A DNA stretch of 64,000 bases from Phragmites australis (taxonomy: Eukaryota; Streptophyta; Magnoliopsida; Poales; Poaceae): assembly GCF_958298935.1 (NCBI RefSeq), contig NC_084938.1, positions 27,509,501 through 27,573,500 on the forward strand, written 5' to 3'. How positions within the stretch are numbered: the stretch's first letter is position 1; each line of letters starts with the position of its first letter. The translations under genes were made by a program, and so were the position numbers. This document shows positions 11,401 through 22,219 of this stretch, piece by piece. A model generated the notes under the pieces. It did no database searches. It was not told the origin of the DNA and saw nothing but the letters and a program-made list of their open reading frames with translations.

Positions 11401-14400
11401 TAAGGCATCACAAAAGCATTCCCGCCAACTCATGCCCTAAAGGTCATAAAAAGCAAAGCAAACGTAAAATACTATGAAATAGTAGTAATTCTCACTTATC
11501 TATAAGGCTTCAAATTATATCTATATTATCTTGCAATATTAGAGTATTGTAAAATAATTATACATTTATTTGATCTTAATAACATTCTAGAACTTTTTCT
11601 TTACAAGATGAAGATTTTCGAGGTCACAGTCGGAATTATATGGTAAGATAAGACTTTGGAAAAGAAAAGGAAACTATTCTAAGGTTTTTTTTTAGCTGAA
11701 AATATTCTAAGGATTTCTATCGAACGCTTAAGAAATTATAACATGACTAGGTGTTTTATAAGGTTTACTGTGTTGTTCCAATCTTGAAAAGATATTTGCG
11801 AGTGATTCCCATGTGTACTGCAGTCGCAGGTTGAGTGATGCTTCCAATTGATTATGGGCCGGACCGGAAGCTCATTTTGGTCCCAAGTTGGGCCTTACGG
11901 GCTTAACGAATCTCAGCATCTTAGTTGGGCCGCAAATTGTCGTTCGAAATGCAAAGCAAGGGTAGAAATAGAATCTGTTTCTTCCAGGTGCGTTTTTGAG
12001 TATTTTTGCAGCAAATGAAATGCATTGCCGCATCACTATAATGTAAGATGGTACTTATTTTTCATTTTATTAATGCAGATGGTTACGTTAGTGAAATCTT
12101 GGCCAGATATGACCAATGATCAGGCGTAGCATCAAGGAAGGAGATCAAATGATGGCATACACAAATGGCCTTCTGAAGCACCACAAACGAAAGTTGAAAG
12201 GGAAGGAGCTCAATTTGTTTATTTATATATTTTCTTGGGAGTAATCTTGTCTGGCTATAAAAAAAAAATCTTACTCCATGGCTACTGGGTCTATGTTAAA
12301 AGACGAAGGAAGCATAACTTCTGACTTCTATACCAACAGGACGTCAAGAATATATAGCTATTTTGTAAATATGAACATCCGTATCTAGGTGTGCGGGTTC
12401 TATTACAAGAAACCTAACCGATTGAGCTATGCTCATTTCACAAGCTATGCTTAGCTCTGCTCATATTAAAAGACAGAAGGGCTAGGAGTAAATCTAGTGC
12501 GTATACTTTGTCAGTATTATGTGAAAGCAAGCTATTTTGCTTCTAATGTGGTGTTAGTTTACTAGTTTAATAGATTAACACAGCCGGGCGCTGTTCTCCC
12601 TTTGATTAGCACTATCAACGTCTTTGTCTATTTGCCTCCCTATCTTCACCTTTTCCTTCTTTTCAAAAGAAGTCATCAGTTTTCCTTCTTTTCTTCTCAT
12701 ATATCTGTTGACTCATGGTCAGAAAAAATATGTTGAAATATGCAATGCGTACTTGAGGACTCTTCTAGAATTGGGAAATCATATGAAGTAGATATTTGCC
12801 ATGGAAGATGGTGGAATTGTCGACGATTAGTAAACCAACAATCTTACAAATACGTGATGAATGTAGGTAATACTCTCTCTTGTCGAATCAAACGTCGAAA
12901 GACAGAGATTTTATATAGGTTCAGACCTCCTAAATGATAATAACCCTACGCCCTGTATTCTTGTATTGATCTTCAAGATAGATTATAAGTGGGGTCGTGA
13001 CTAGCCTAGATAGGATCTAATACTAGTCGAAAGCTTTTTGCACGTTGTCTAGCGAGTTGTCGATGTAGATCGTGATTGTGGTTGTGTATTGGCTTCTGGA
13101 TGGACTTGTATCCTTCGTAGGGTCTCCTAGCTCCATATATAGGGGGTTGTCATATAGCATCCAGACTCCTTTTTAAATAGGATTTTTTTTATCCAACTAT
13201 TCTAAGTAGGATATCTTGACAACTGCAAAAGGTTTTCATATATCAAGGGATTTATTTCTTAAATACGACTCCATACTACAGGTATCTATGGTACCTTAGG
13301 GATTCATATACATATTGTATACGATAGTTTTATACTACTCATCGTTATAACTCTTTCTTCATGACAAAGTAAAGAAGAATGCAAAACCTAGATGTTTGTG
13401 TAATAGAATAGTTGGATGGTGACAAATGTCACTCATCCAATGGTGTAGGAGTCCTATAAATAGGAGTGCCCTCCCCCCTTGCCATACCATGACAAAAAGT
13501 GGCATATGAGCCATAGGTGAGATGCACCATAAGGTTGTCACAGTGTGTCTTAGGGTCTTAGTGTGGTCATGGTGAGTCCTAGATAGAACTAGTCAGTAAT
13601 AGGGTAGCTACTAAGAAAATAAAAGAGTTTTTTTTTGTTGTATTGAGGTTTTAGTATTGAATAAAGAGTTGAGTCATCTTGTTATGTAACAGTCAGTCTC
13701 CTAAATTAAGCAGCATGTTTGTAGTACTTATGCTTAACGGTCTTGGCTTCATCAAATGTAGGCTTTGCCACTTGGAAGCAAGAAGGCTGGCTCTGCCTCA
13801 AAGATACCTAAAGCTGGCATTATCGCCTAGGTATAAGAAAAATTACTAATTAATGAGAAGGAGAGGGTAACCTATTAGGGTAGCTGGTATAGGAGAGAAG
13901 GATAAGTGGTATCACTCCAGTACCATTTCTCAGGAGTCGGTGTAGAGGTTAGGAACACTAATTTCTCAACAAAATATATAGCTATCACACTGCCAATAGA
14001 ATATCGAACTTTTCATCTAGATGAAAATATATCTCTCTCTCTAGCTCACTCATCATGCACAAGGAGAGGGGTACATCAGAGGAGAAAGCAAAGTGACAGC
14101 TTAATCATAATCTCCAGGGTTCTAACCTGCATTACATTGATATGTGTACCTCTGCAGCTCAAAACTTATTAGAAAGAAAAGAATAAGCTAATGATAGCGG
14201 ACTATCAAATTTCATATTCATCTCTTTTCAAATTACTACATCAGCAGGTAACATTGATCCACCCCCAAACAAAAAAAAAGTATGCACAAATAAGAATATA
14301 ATTCAAAGAGCAAATTTTCTGTAAGGCAATGAATATGAACCAATGCAATGCATTCCTAGAACTGCAATTGCCAACTTGTAAATGTCTCGTAATCCGTAAC

Positions 14401-14526
14401 TCCTATCCACAAACAAAAAGTCCTAAACAATGTTCTCTCCATTTCTCCTCTCTAATGCTCTAATCATTTTTCGTCTAAAAACAGCTTACATCACTCCTAT
14501 GAGTCACGAACCACAACCTTACCGAA
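11401..14526. other. Gene-poor AT-rich stretch
   Basis: About 3 kb with only short open frames and no recognisable domain, RNA gene or clear transposon ends. It lies downstream (3') of the thaumatin-like gene. Confidence 0.5.
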
Positions 14527-15969
14527 TCATAGCAAGCTAAAGAGAGGATGATCCAATGCAACCAGCATGATCATCACCGCAATTGACAGGACCGATTGGA
14601 GGGCAATGGATGTCGACCATGACACTATTGTTAGTGCATCAGCGTCGCTGGCCTTCAAGGACGCCAACCACACTTCGTCTTCCAGCTGCTCGTGGCTCGG
14701 CCTCCGCGATGAGTTCTTGTTAGACTTACCACTACAAATTGAGAAAGAAAATAACTCATAAGTAATTTGTACCCAAAGATTAATACTATCAAGATGTAAA
14801 GTTAATTTGAACAAAAAAAATGATATAATACGCCAGTTTTATATGTTTGTCCTTGGTCCAACTGGGCAAGTGCAACTTTCCGGTCAAGACCGACACTCAA
14901 GGTTGGAAGTGGGGGCAGAAGAAAAGAAAAGATGTCAAGAGAAGAATACAACTCAGAGCTTCTTTGCTTGGCTCCAAGCCTAACTCTTTCCCCCATTTCC
15001 CCCAAGTAATCTATCTCAAAGAATCGTATAGTTGAAAATCTGCAGCTCGAAATTGCAATGGACAATCTAGATCAAAATCTGGGCAAGGTAAGGCCAGGCG
15101 CATACCTTGATGGAGTAGATTTCGGGCAAAAGGTTATGGTGTAGTCTGTGTGGTTGCAGGTGAAGGTGGAGGTGGCGTCGTCGTAGGCGTAGCTGTAGGA
15201 CTTGGGGCACGCCGACTTGAAGAGCTGCGAGTACTGGGATGGGTGGCAGGTGTCTGGGTTGCCGTAGGCGCCGTTGCAGCAGTACTCGGGGCGGCCGAAC
15301 GCCTCGCAGGCGCTGCGGCACGCGCGGCCGTCGTCGGCGCGGAGCTCGTCGGGGCAGCGCTCGTTGAGGTCGACGAGGCACCCTGTGTCGGGGCAATCCG
15401 GCGAGGCCGGCTGGACGAGCATGGGCAGGTTGTAGCCGTCGACGAGGCTGACGTCGTAGAAGTCCTTCCCGCCGGCACCGTCGAGGGTGAACTCGGCGAG
15501 CGTGGCGGGCGGGGAGGCCCCCGAGCCGTTGCACTCCACCTGGCCCGACCCGCAGTCCCCCGTGGCGCAGGAGCCCTTCCCGGAGGCGTCGAAGTCGCAG
15601 CCGGAGCGGCCCCAGAAGCGGCCCGACCACCCCTGCGGCGCGTACAGCAAGCGCGACTGCCCCGGCGAGAGCGCGAAGCCGGTGGTCTCGAGCGGCGCCG
15701 TGCCGGAGCCCGACAGCACCCCCGGCCACACCGTGTCTCCGCACCGGTTGGTGAACGTGAACGTGATGCCGCGCACCGACCCTGCCCACCACAAATCCAA
15801 ATCCAAAAACGCTTCACCGATCGAAAGCTAATCAATACAATACGATTTATCACGAGAAGATCGATCCAAGTGAGCAGCAATGAATCGGTCACCACGTACC
15901 TTGGAAGAACGAGAGGATGAGGAAGGCGATCGAGGTAGGGGTGCCGAGCAGGCGCAACAGAGAAGCCAT
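14527..15969 (-). CDS. Thaumatin-like protein (PR-5 family) with hydrophobic C-terminal tail
   Basis: Three minus-strand exons join cleanly: 15969-15900, 15781-15106 and 14731-14527. The boundaries are CAAG|GTACGT...GCAG|GG and TCAAG|GTATGC...TTGTAG|TG. The join gives 316 residues. Residues 1-23 (MASLLRLLGTPTSIAFLILS...) are a secretion signal. Residues 24-248 are a full thaumatin domain: GITFTFTNRCGDTVWPGVLS at the start, GWSGRFWGRSGCDFD, YDVSLVDGYNLPM, a CCNGAYGNPDTCHPSQYS segment, and ITFCPK at the end. I count the 16 cysteines that form the family's eight disulfides. Residues 249-316 add a hydrophilic linker and a final hydrophobic run (QSVLSIAVMIMLVAL), fitting a GPI-anchor signal or membrane tail rather than a soluble PR-5 protein. 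Expected place is the cell surface or wall; family roles include beta-glucan binding and defence, but the substrate is unknown. The start was chosen for the signal peptide and a TATA box about 240 bp upstream. It is the only apparently intact host gene here. Confidence 0.88.
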
Positions 15970-16208
15970 GGAAGCTACGCTCTTCGGAGGTGCTGGTGGT
16001 TGGGGAGCTCGATTTGACTGAACTAACTAGCTAGGGAGAGGCGGAGGCGGAGGCGGCGGCGGTTGGGGAGTGAAGGTGGACGGGGAAGTGGGCGCGACCG
16101 GCACGGCCCATAACCCCACCTCGCTTGGGGAACGGGGAATGGCGAGGTGGGAAGCGTGCGTGCTTGCGCGGCCGTGTAAACCTCCCAGACTCCACTGGCT
16201 CTTGCCGG

Positions 16209-16218
16209 TTTTATAGCC
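16209..16218 (-). promoter_or_regulatory. TATA box of the thaumatin-like gene
   Basis: The minus strand reads GCTATAAAAC, a good TATA box, in a GC-rich stretch about 240 bp upstream of the ATG at 15969. The 5' leader between them is GC-rich with CGG/CGC runs. The role is inferred from position and match. Confidence 0.6.
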
Positions 16219-16680
16219 GCCAAGCCGGTCGGCCGGCGTGACCGGCCGCCGACCCCTCAACTGGTCAGTGGGCTTTGTTGTGAAGCCGGGCCAGGGGAGG
16301 CCGACTCGGCGTGGGAGGCCGGTCGCCGTGGCTAGGGGGTGGGGCCCACCATGCGCCCCTGTGTCCCACCCTGCATGGATTCTTTACCAAATTTGTCCTT
16401 TAAAAATAAGATATTCTTCGTTCACATAAATATATATAACCATGTTATTTAACGTGCTACTAATATTTCACGTGCCAATTCAACTCGTCGGACCGACCGG
16501 ACATATCGTGTTAGAAAAAGATAGAAAAACATATATTATGAAACAGAAAAATTTATGTCGTAGTGGGAAAAGTAGAAATTTTCACATTGTAACCCAAAAA
16601 TTATTATTATAAAATAGAAAAGCTAGAAAACACATGTTATAAAATAAGAAAACACGTTTTAAGAAATTGGAAAATGGTCA
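16219..16680. other. Upstream region of the thaumatin-like gene
   Basis: GC-rich to about 16370, then abruptly AT-rich. No other gene is seen. Regulatory elements cannot be assigned by eye beyond the TATA box. Confidence 0.4.
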
Positions 16681-16930
16681 ACGAGATTTCCTCTTTAAAT
16701 GAGAAAACTAATCACGTAATTTAAAAAAAAATCTTTAGCTAATTAAGAAAAAAATAATAACATACGAGATTTTCTCTCTAAACAAGAAAACCAATCACCT
16801 AATCCAAAAAATGATCTTAAGCTAATCAAAGAAAAAGATAACAGCATATGAGATTCTCTCTCTAAACAAGTAAACTAATCATGTAATCAGGGAAACAATT
16901 TTCAAGTAATTAAAGAAAAATAAGTAAAAT
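16681..16930. repeat. Imperfect tandem repeat, about 83 bp x 3
   Basis: Copies start at 16681 (ACGAGATTTCCTCTTTAAA), 16764 (ACGAGATTTTCTCTCTAAAC) and 16848 (ATGAGATTCTCTCTCTAAAC). Each continues with an 'aaactaatcacgtaat'-like stretch and an A-rich tail. The period is 83-84 bp. Confidence 0.75.
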
Positions 16931-17716
16931 GATCAAGTAACCGTATATGTCATGCTTTCCTGATGACATTTATTATTTTATTGTTGTGGTCATATATGTG
17001 ATGCGTGAAGTCACCTTTTTATTATTTTAATCTCGTGAAATCACTTGTTTTATTGCTATTTATATTATTATTTTTGTTTTAATGATTATCTTTTTCTGGT
17101 TGAATAAAAGACGACTTCCGTGTTCAACAGAAATATTTTATCATTTTCTCGTTACCTTTCCAATTCTAACCATTATCGTTTCTGGTTGAGCACAGAACAT
17201 AAAGATAAAAATACGAGGAGTACATGACCGAATGATCTGTGCACATAAAATTGAACCAAACAAAGAGAAAATAATTGTCACAATATAGATTCAGCATATT
17301 TCTTTTTGCACTAGAGAAAATTTCAAAATATCATAACAAATCACAATAACTCAAGATCAAAATTTACACAAAAGGAAACTCAATTCTTGGACTAAAACCC
17401 ACGCTACCATCACCGAGTATGTCGATTGAATCGACGGTGAAGACTAGAGATGCATGAATAATGGACAGATGTGCTGATGGAGATTCTGCATGCAAAACTA
17501 CGCTTGCACCAATGGGCAGCGTCTCGCTCATCAGTGAGCGTCAGAGAGCGAGCACAATGAGACAGAGTGATTCACGTCCCTCTCAAATCGCCCCACCAAT
17601 ATTAGCTATAAATCTGGATCTGAAGATCTTCGACGGTTCATAGGGGATTACAGGAGAGAGAGGGAGAGAGATAATCTCTATTTAAAGGCTAACGAGATGA
17701 CTTTTTCTAGTTACAG
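16931..17716. other. No recognisable gene
   Basis: AT-rich spacer between two short tandem-repeat patches. A 60-codon frame at 17461-17643 has no recognisable domain. Confidence 0.45.
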
Positions 17717-17890
17717 GAGTAAATTTCTGGTTTTTTCCAGATGCGGAGCAGATTGTGTGTTGATTTTTCGGTTGTGGGAGTAAAATTCCGATTTTTCCCG
17801 ATTACGGAGAAGATAACGCATTGATTTTCCAGTTGTGGGAGTAAACTTTTGGTTTTTTTCATGTTGCGGAGAGGATGTTGTGTTTTGAAA
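17717..17890. repeat. Imperfect tandem repeat, 61 bp x 3
   Basis: Units start with GAGTAAA at 17717, 17778 and 17839, exactly 61 bp apart. Each has 'ttttt' then a GCGGAG or ACGGAG core and ends with 'gttgtgg' or a relative. It lies just outside the Helitron 3' end. Confidence 0.7.
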
Positions 17891-18369
17891 ACTTATTTCA
17901 TGGTGCACGGGACAGAATCCGGTGGGACCAACGGTTGATCGATTAAGTGTAGTTGGCTTGTAGCTGGTGTTGGTGGGAAACTGGTGGTGACATTTCTGTT
18001 TGACTAGTTGAGTGCCCGTGCGTTGCTACGGTTCTAAAATACAATGCAAAAAATACATACATTCAAGTTTACATACTTTGTATCATCATACGTTATTGAG
18101 TTATGATATGTATGTGTAAAAATACATTAACCCATGCTTAGTAGAAGAATAACATGCATGTACATTGAGCCTGCGCATTGTACACTAACTTCATGGGTTG
18201 TTACTCTTGCTTTTACCCTTCCTCTTTACATCATATCAATTGGGCACCTCATACCATTGAACCTACTCAAAAGAAAAAAAAATATTATATGCATCACATC
18301 AAAGATAAACGAAGTATAACCAGTAGCCACAAATCGATAAATAAGCAATAAAATATCTTGAATATGGTG

Positions 18370-18985
18370 TGAGGACCTCTCTGTAGATGATGTTCTTAGT
18401 GCACATCTCACTCTGCTTTGAGTGCTTCTCCTTTTTCTTATCGTCATCCGGGACGACGAGGATCTTGATGTTCCTTGTAGCAGTGGCTCTAGATAACACG
18501 ATGTATAGCTGGCCATGAGAGAACAATACCTGAGGGAGGTATACGCCGACATTTGGGATGGTTTGTCCCTGTACCTTGTTAATTTTCATGGCAACTGAGC
18601 CTAATAGGAAACTGCTTTCGCTTGAACCAAAAAGGGAACATCTCGTCATCAGAGGGACATAGAGGGATACGAGGCAGGAAAATCCTCTTCCCAGCATGTT
18701 GTCCGATCATGTTCTCTACATCAATAGTATTTCTTTGGAACCCTGGACTACAAGCCTTGTCCCATTGCAAAGTCAATTGGCAGGGTCAATATTTCTTAGC
18801 AGTATTACAGGACAATTAACCTTAAGCTTCAGCACATGCGGAAGCAGCCCGTTTGGGGTTAAAGAGTTAAGGAATTCCGAGAGGTAGTAGTTGTGGTGAT
18901 GATCTTCAGCACAATCAATGCTATGATACACTATCTCGTCCCCCCGAAAACGATCAATCATCTTTAAGGTAGTCGTATCCACGCA
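18370..18985 (-). pseudogene. Helitron PIF1-like helicase, C-terminal remnant
   Basis: The minus strand carries, in several frames, the end of a Helitron helicase. One piece has FLNSLTPNGLLPHVLKLKVN and CPVILLRNIDPAN. A second has GQHAGKRIFLPRIPLCPSDD and MFPFWFKRKQFPIRLS. A third has INKVQGQTIPNVGVYLPQVL and GQLYIVLSRATATRNIKIL, the last part being the conserved motif VI-like region of PIF1 helicases. A TGA interrupts after NIDPAN and two frameshifts separate the pieces. The Walker A region and the Rep domain are absent. In a full Helitron this enzyme unwinds DNA for rolling-circle transposition; this copy is dead. Confidence 0.85.
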
Positions 18986-19827
18986 CTTGTTTCATATGGA
19001 ATGAAAAGGCTTAGTAATTGGACTCATTATATTCTTCTCCATCTAAAATGTAACTTATGATAGTGACCTTCGACACACAAAGTAATTGGATGCACATTGC
19101 ATGTAACATTAAATGAAAACATTGCTCTATTCCAACAATTAAAAGACTTATGGCAAAAAGGAAAAAACAATTAAGAGACCACATAAGCTTATTATATATG
19201 AATGCTAGTATTGAGATCAGATCTCTAAGCTTACTATACAAGCGGTGAAATAATTTAGAGACAACTTTGAATGTAGACAATACTACCTCCTAATATATTA
19301 AGCAATATTCAAAATATTGCACTTGTTGTGATATCCCAAAGAACCTACATAGGGATCAATCACTATATTGTACCTAAGGAAATATAGGTGAAACAAGCAG
19401 GTTCCATCCACATACCCCAGGTAGTGTGCACTTGTTGTGATATGCCGTCACTGCCTTGTCAGCCTCCACCCTTAATGGGCAGATCAGGAAGCAGCAGCCT
19501 ACAAAGGTTCAATACACATAAATCAAAGATCAAATTATGGAACAAAAGGGTAGCATGTAGCCCATCTATATATTACATATTTACACTATATTCCAGCAAC
19601 TATTGAACCAAAAAGAAAAGGAAACAAACACCTAAAGTAACAAAGAATCTTTAAGGAAAATAAACAAATTTCTAATTTTGCGGGTTGTGGCAAAGGGCAT
19701 TCTAGTTGAATTTGCACATGAAGTAATGAAGAACAACGTTGACTATCATTTCCACATACGACTCCTTCATGGGAGAATACAAACACAGCTACAAGGCAGA
19801 AGCATACTGAATCAGTCCCTCCACACA

Positions 19828-20228
19828 AATTCTAACCATACAAAGAAATCAAAAGATATACATTGAATATGAGCACACAGAATGATGCAAAATCATACCC
19901 TAGCTTTGGGTCAAGCCCTAGTAATTCAACCAAACAAATACGAAAGAGAGCCATGCCCTGAGCTCAAGTCCCAGTAAACCAGAGAATTTCAAGCAAAAAT
20001 AACAACTTCTTACATATCAATGATCATATTCTATTCATACAAAGAAATCAAAAGATGGATATTGAATATGAGCACACAGAATAATGCAATATCGTACCCC
20101 AGCTTTGGGTCAAGCCCTAGTAATTCAACCAAACAAATATCAAAGAGAGCCATGCCCTGAGCCTAAGTCCCAGTAAACCAGAGAATTTCAAGCAGAAACA
20201 ACAACTTCTTACATATCAACGGCCATAA
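19828..20228. repeat. 199-bp direct tandem duplication inside the Helitron
   Basis: CAAAGAAATCAAAAGAT at 19841 recurs at 20040, and the following about 185 bp match closely, including 'agctttgggtcaagccctag' and 'gagagccatgccctgag'. A few substitutions separate the copies, so the duplication is old relative to sequencing error but within the element. Confidence 0.85.
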
Positions 20229-21188
20229 GATAAAAAAAACTCATGAATACTGGGGGCGGTCTGGATAAAAAATTGACAAAGTTCAAAGCTTTCCCCCACC
20301 GCATGGAGCTTGCATCACAACACTGTATGTGTGCTCCTTCCATAGAGAACAAGAGCTACCACCAATCCCACGCAGCACATACGCGAAAATACCCACGAAG
20401 ACCAAAATTCCCCACCGCATTGCACATGAATCGCTAGTTAAGCAAATCAATTCCCAGCGAAGCATGAGACCTTTCAACCCCACCGAAACACCCAAGAACA
20501 GGAAGGTGGCAACTGGAGCTTGGCGGCGGTATTGCCTGGAACCAAGCTCAGAACCCATGAAATCGAGCCCTCCAAAGCAATGAAACCATCCCAGCGATGG
20601 ACGGAGCAGGGAGCCTGCCTCCATCTTCCCTCCTCAGAGTGACCCGAGCGACCTAGATCCTGAACCGAGAGAACCTAAGGCTCCCGCTCCCACGTGGGCA
20701 TCGCATTGCATTGCAACGAGGACCAGGAATTCGACGCGCGAAGAGGGCATAAGGAAAGGGGGAGAGTGTGTGGATCCGGACCTCGTGAGACCCAGGTGGC
20801 CCTGTCATGGATGACGGTGACCTCGTCAACGAGCACGCCGCTGCAAGGGGGGATCGATCCGCCGGTCGAGCGCTCGAGCCACTGAGTGCGCCGCCCGAGC
20901 CACCGAGTGTGATGCCGGTCTGCCGTAGGGGGGATTCGGGGATGGGACTGGAGATGGGCCATTGACCGCTGCAGGGGGAGGGAGATCGATCCGTCGGCCT
21001 GGCTTTGATCGCGCACAGGGAGGGAGGGACAGAACGAGTGGATCAGCACGTGAATCGCGAGCGATTTTGGATGGGAGCGGAATCGGCGGATGGGAGGGAC
21101 CATGAGGTGGCGGAACACGCGAGTTTAATGGGAGTGGAACGCATGTAGCGAAACAGGATGATTTAGGTGTTTTTTAAGTAGTAGAGAT

Positions 21189-22219
21189 TTAGCTGCGTGT
21201 GATACGCCACGCTGCCTGATTTCGACGCTCTTGTCGTTTGCTTGTGCATTTGTGCTGTCACGTACCAGCAACGTACCTAATTGGATGGTTGGTACACGAA
21301 TGGGAGGCGATTATTAGTTTGACTTGACTTTGTTCGGAGCAAGCTGCTCCTACGGTGCAGTGTTTCTGTGTTATCAGGAAGAGCTCATGTATCGTATCCA
21401 ATGAGCAATCCGAGGGTGAGACGCGACAGCAACAGCCAGCTTAAAAATCCAAATGCCATTTTCGTCGGTGCCCCGTGGTTTTGGGCGATTCTTCTGTTCT
21501 TCGCAAGGTAGCAAACCGACCGAGCATGGCTGCTACACTACATACAGCACGTCCAAAAATCCATTTTTGTTAAACACGGATGATCAGAGACCTTTTTCGC
21601 CCCAAGATCTTTTTTTTAGGAAACTACGGTGGGGGTTTCCCACCTGAATTTTCTCATTGCTTGAAAAGAAGAGTGTATAAAGATCGTCGCTCAGAGACGA
21701 AGATGGAAAAGAAAACGAGGGATGGCGAAAAAAGAAAATTCAGCTACTTCAATTTAACACGACAGATTCATCAATTCGTAGGAACAATTTTCTACTGCTA
21801 GGAATGGACGGAATCTGCTGTGGATTTGAAGATAAGATGTTGATTGCATGTCTGAATTGGATCCAACTCGGACGATGCATGTGCAGGAGAGATTATGTCA
21901 AAGCATGAAAGTGACGAATTTTATGTCATCCAAGAAATCAAGGAGGAGGATTAATAGTAACAGATAACGCACACAACAGAGCTAGCTCCAAGATTCATAC
22001 TAGTGCAAGCCTGAAACCTTTCTGCCTTTCTGGACTGAGAAAGGGCAGTCTGTTCCAGCAGTAGCAAGGGCCATATCATACTAATCATGTGGATGACAAA
22101 ATCAATAGAATTATAATAGAACAGTATATATGGACTTCCTAGAAGTAAGAAGTTCCTGATTTGATAAAAAAAAAGGTATCTGGACTTCCCAGAATTAGCA
22201 AAGCACAACAAATAGACCA
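21189..22219. other. No recognisable gene
   Basis: Spacer between the Helitron and the armadillo-repeat relic. Short open frames at 21453-21801 have no recognisable domain. Confidence 0.45.

Larger units (their letters stand above)
18004..21187 (-). mobile_element. Non-autonomous Helitron with both ends
   Basis: Read on the minus strand, the element starts TCTCTACTACTTAAAAAACA at 21187 and ends ...GCACGGGCACTCAACTAG at 18004. A hairpin-forming CCGTAGCAACGCACGG lies just before the CTAG end. The base before the start is A (21188) and the base after the end is T (18003), as expected for insertion between A and T without target duplication. The start and hairpin are typical of grass Helitrons. 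Length is about 3.18 kb. Inside are a broken helicase remnant (18370-18985), a 199-bp tandem duplication and a GC-rich 5' third without recognisable domains. No Rep/HUH domain was found, so it cannot move by itself. Confidence 0.88.

Noticed and set aside
15150..15920. Long plus-strand open frame (256 codons)
   Set aside because: It is antisense to the thaumatin-like exon 2; its alanine/glycine/valine-rich composition is the usual shadow of a GC-rich exon, and the minus strand has all the family motifs and splice sites.
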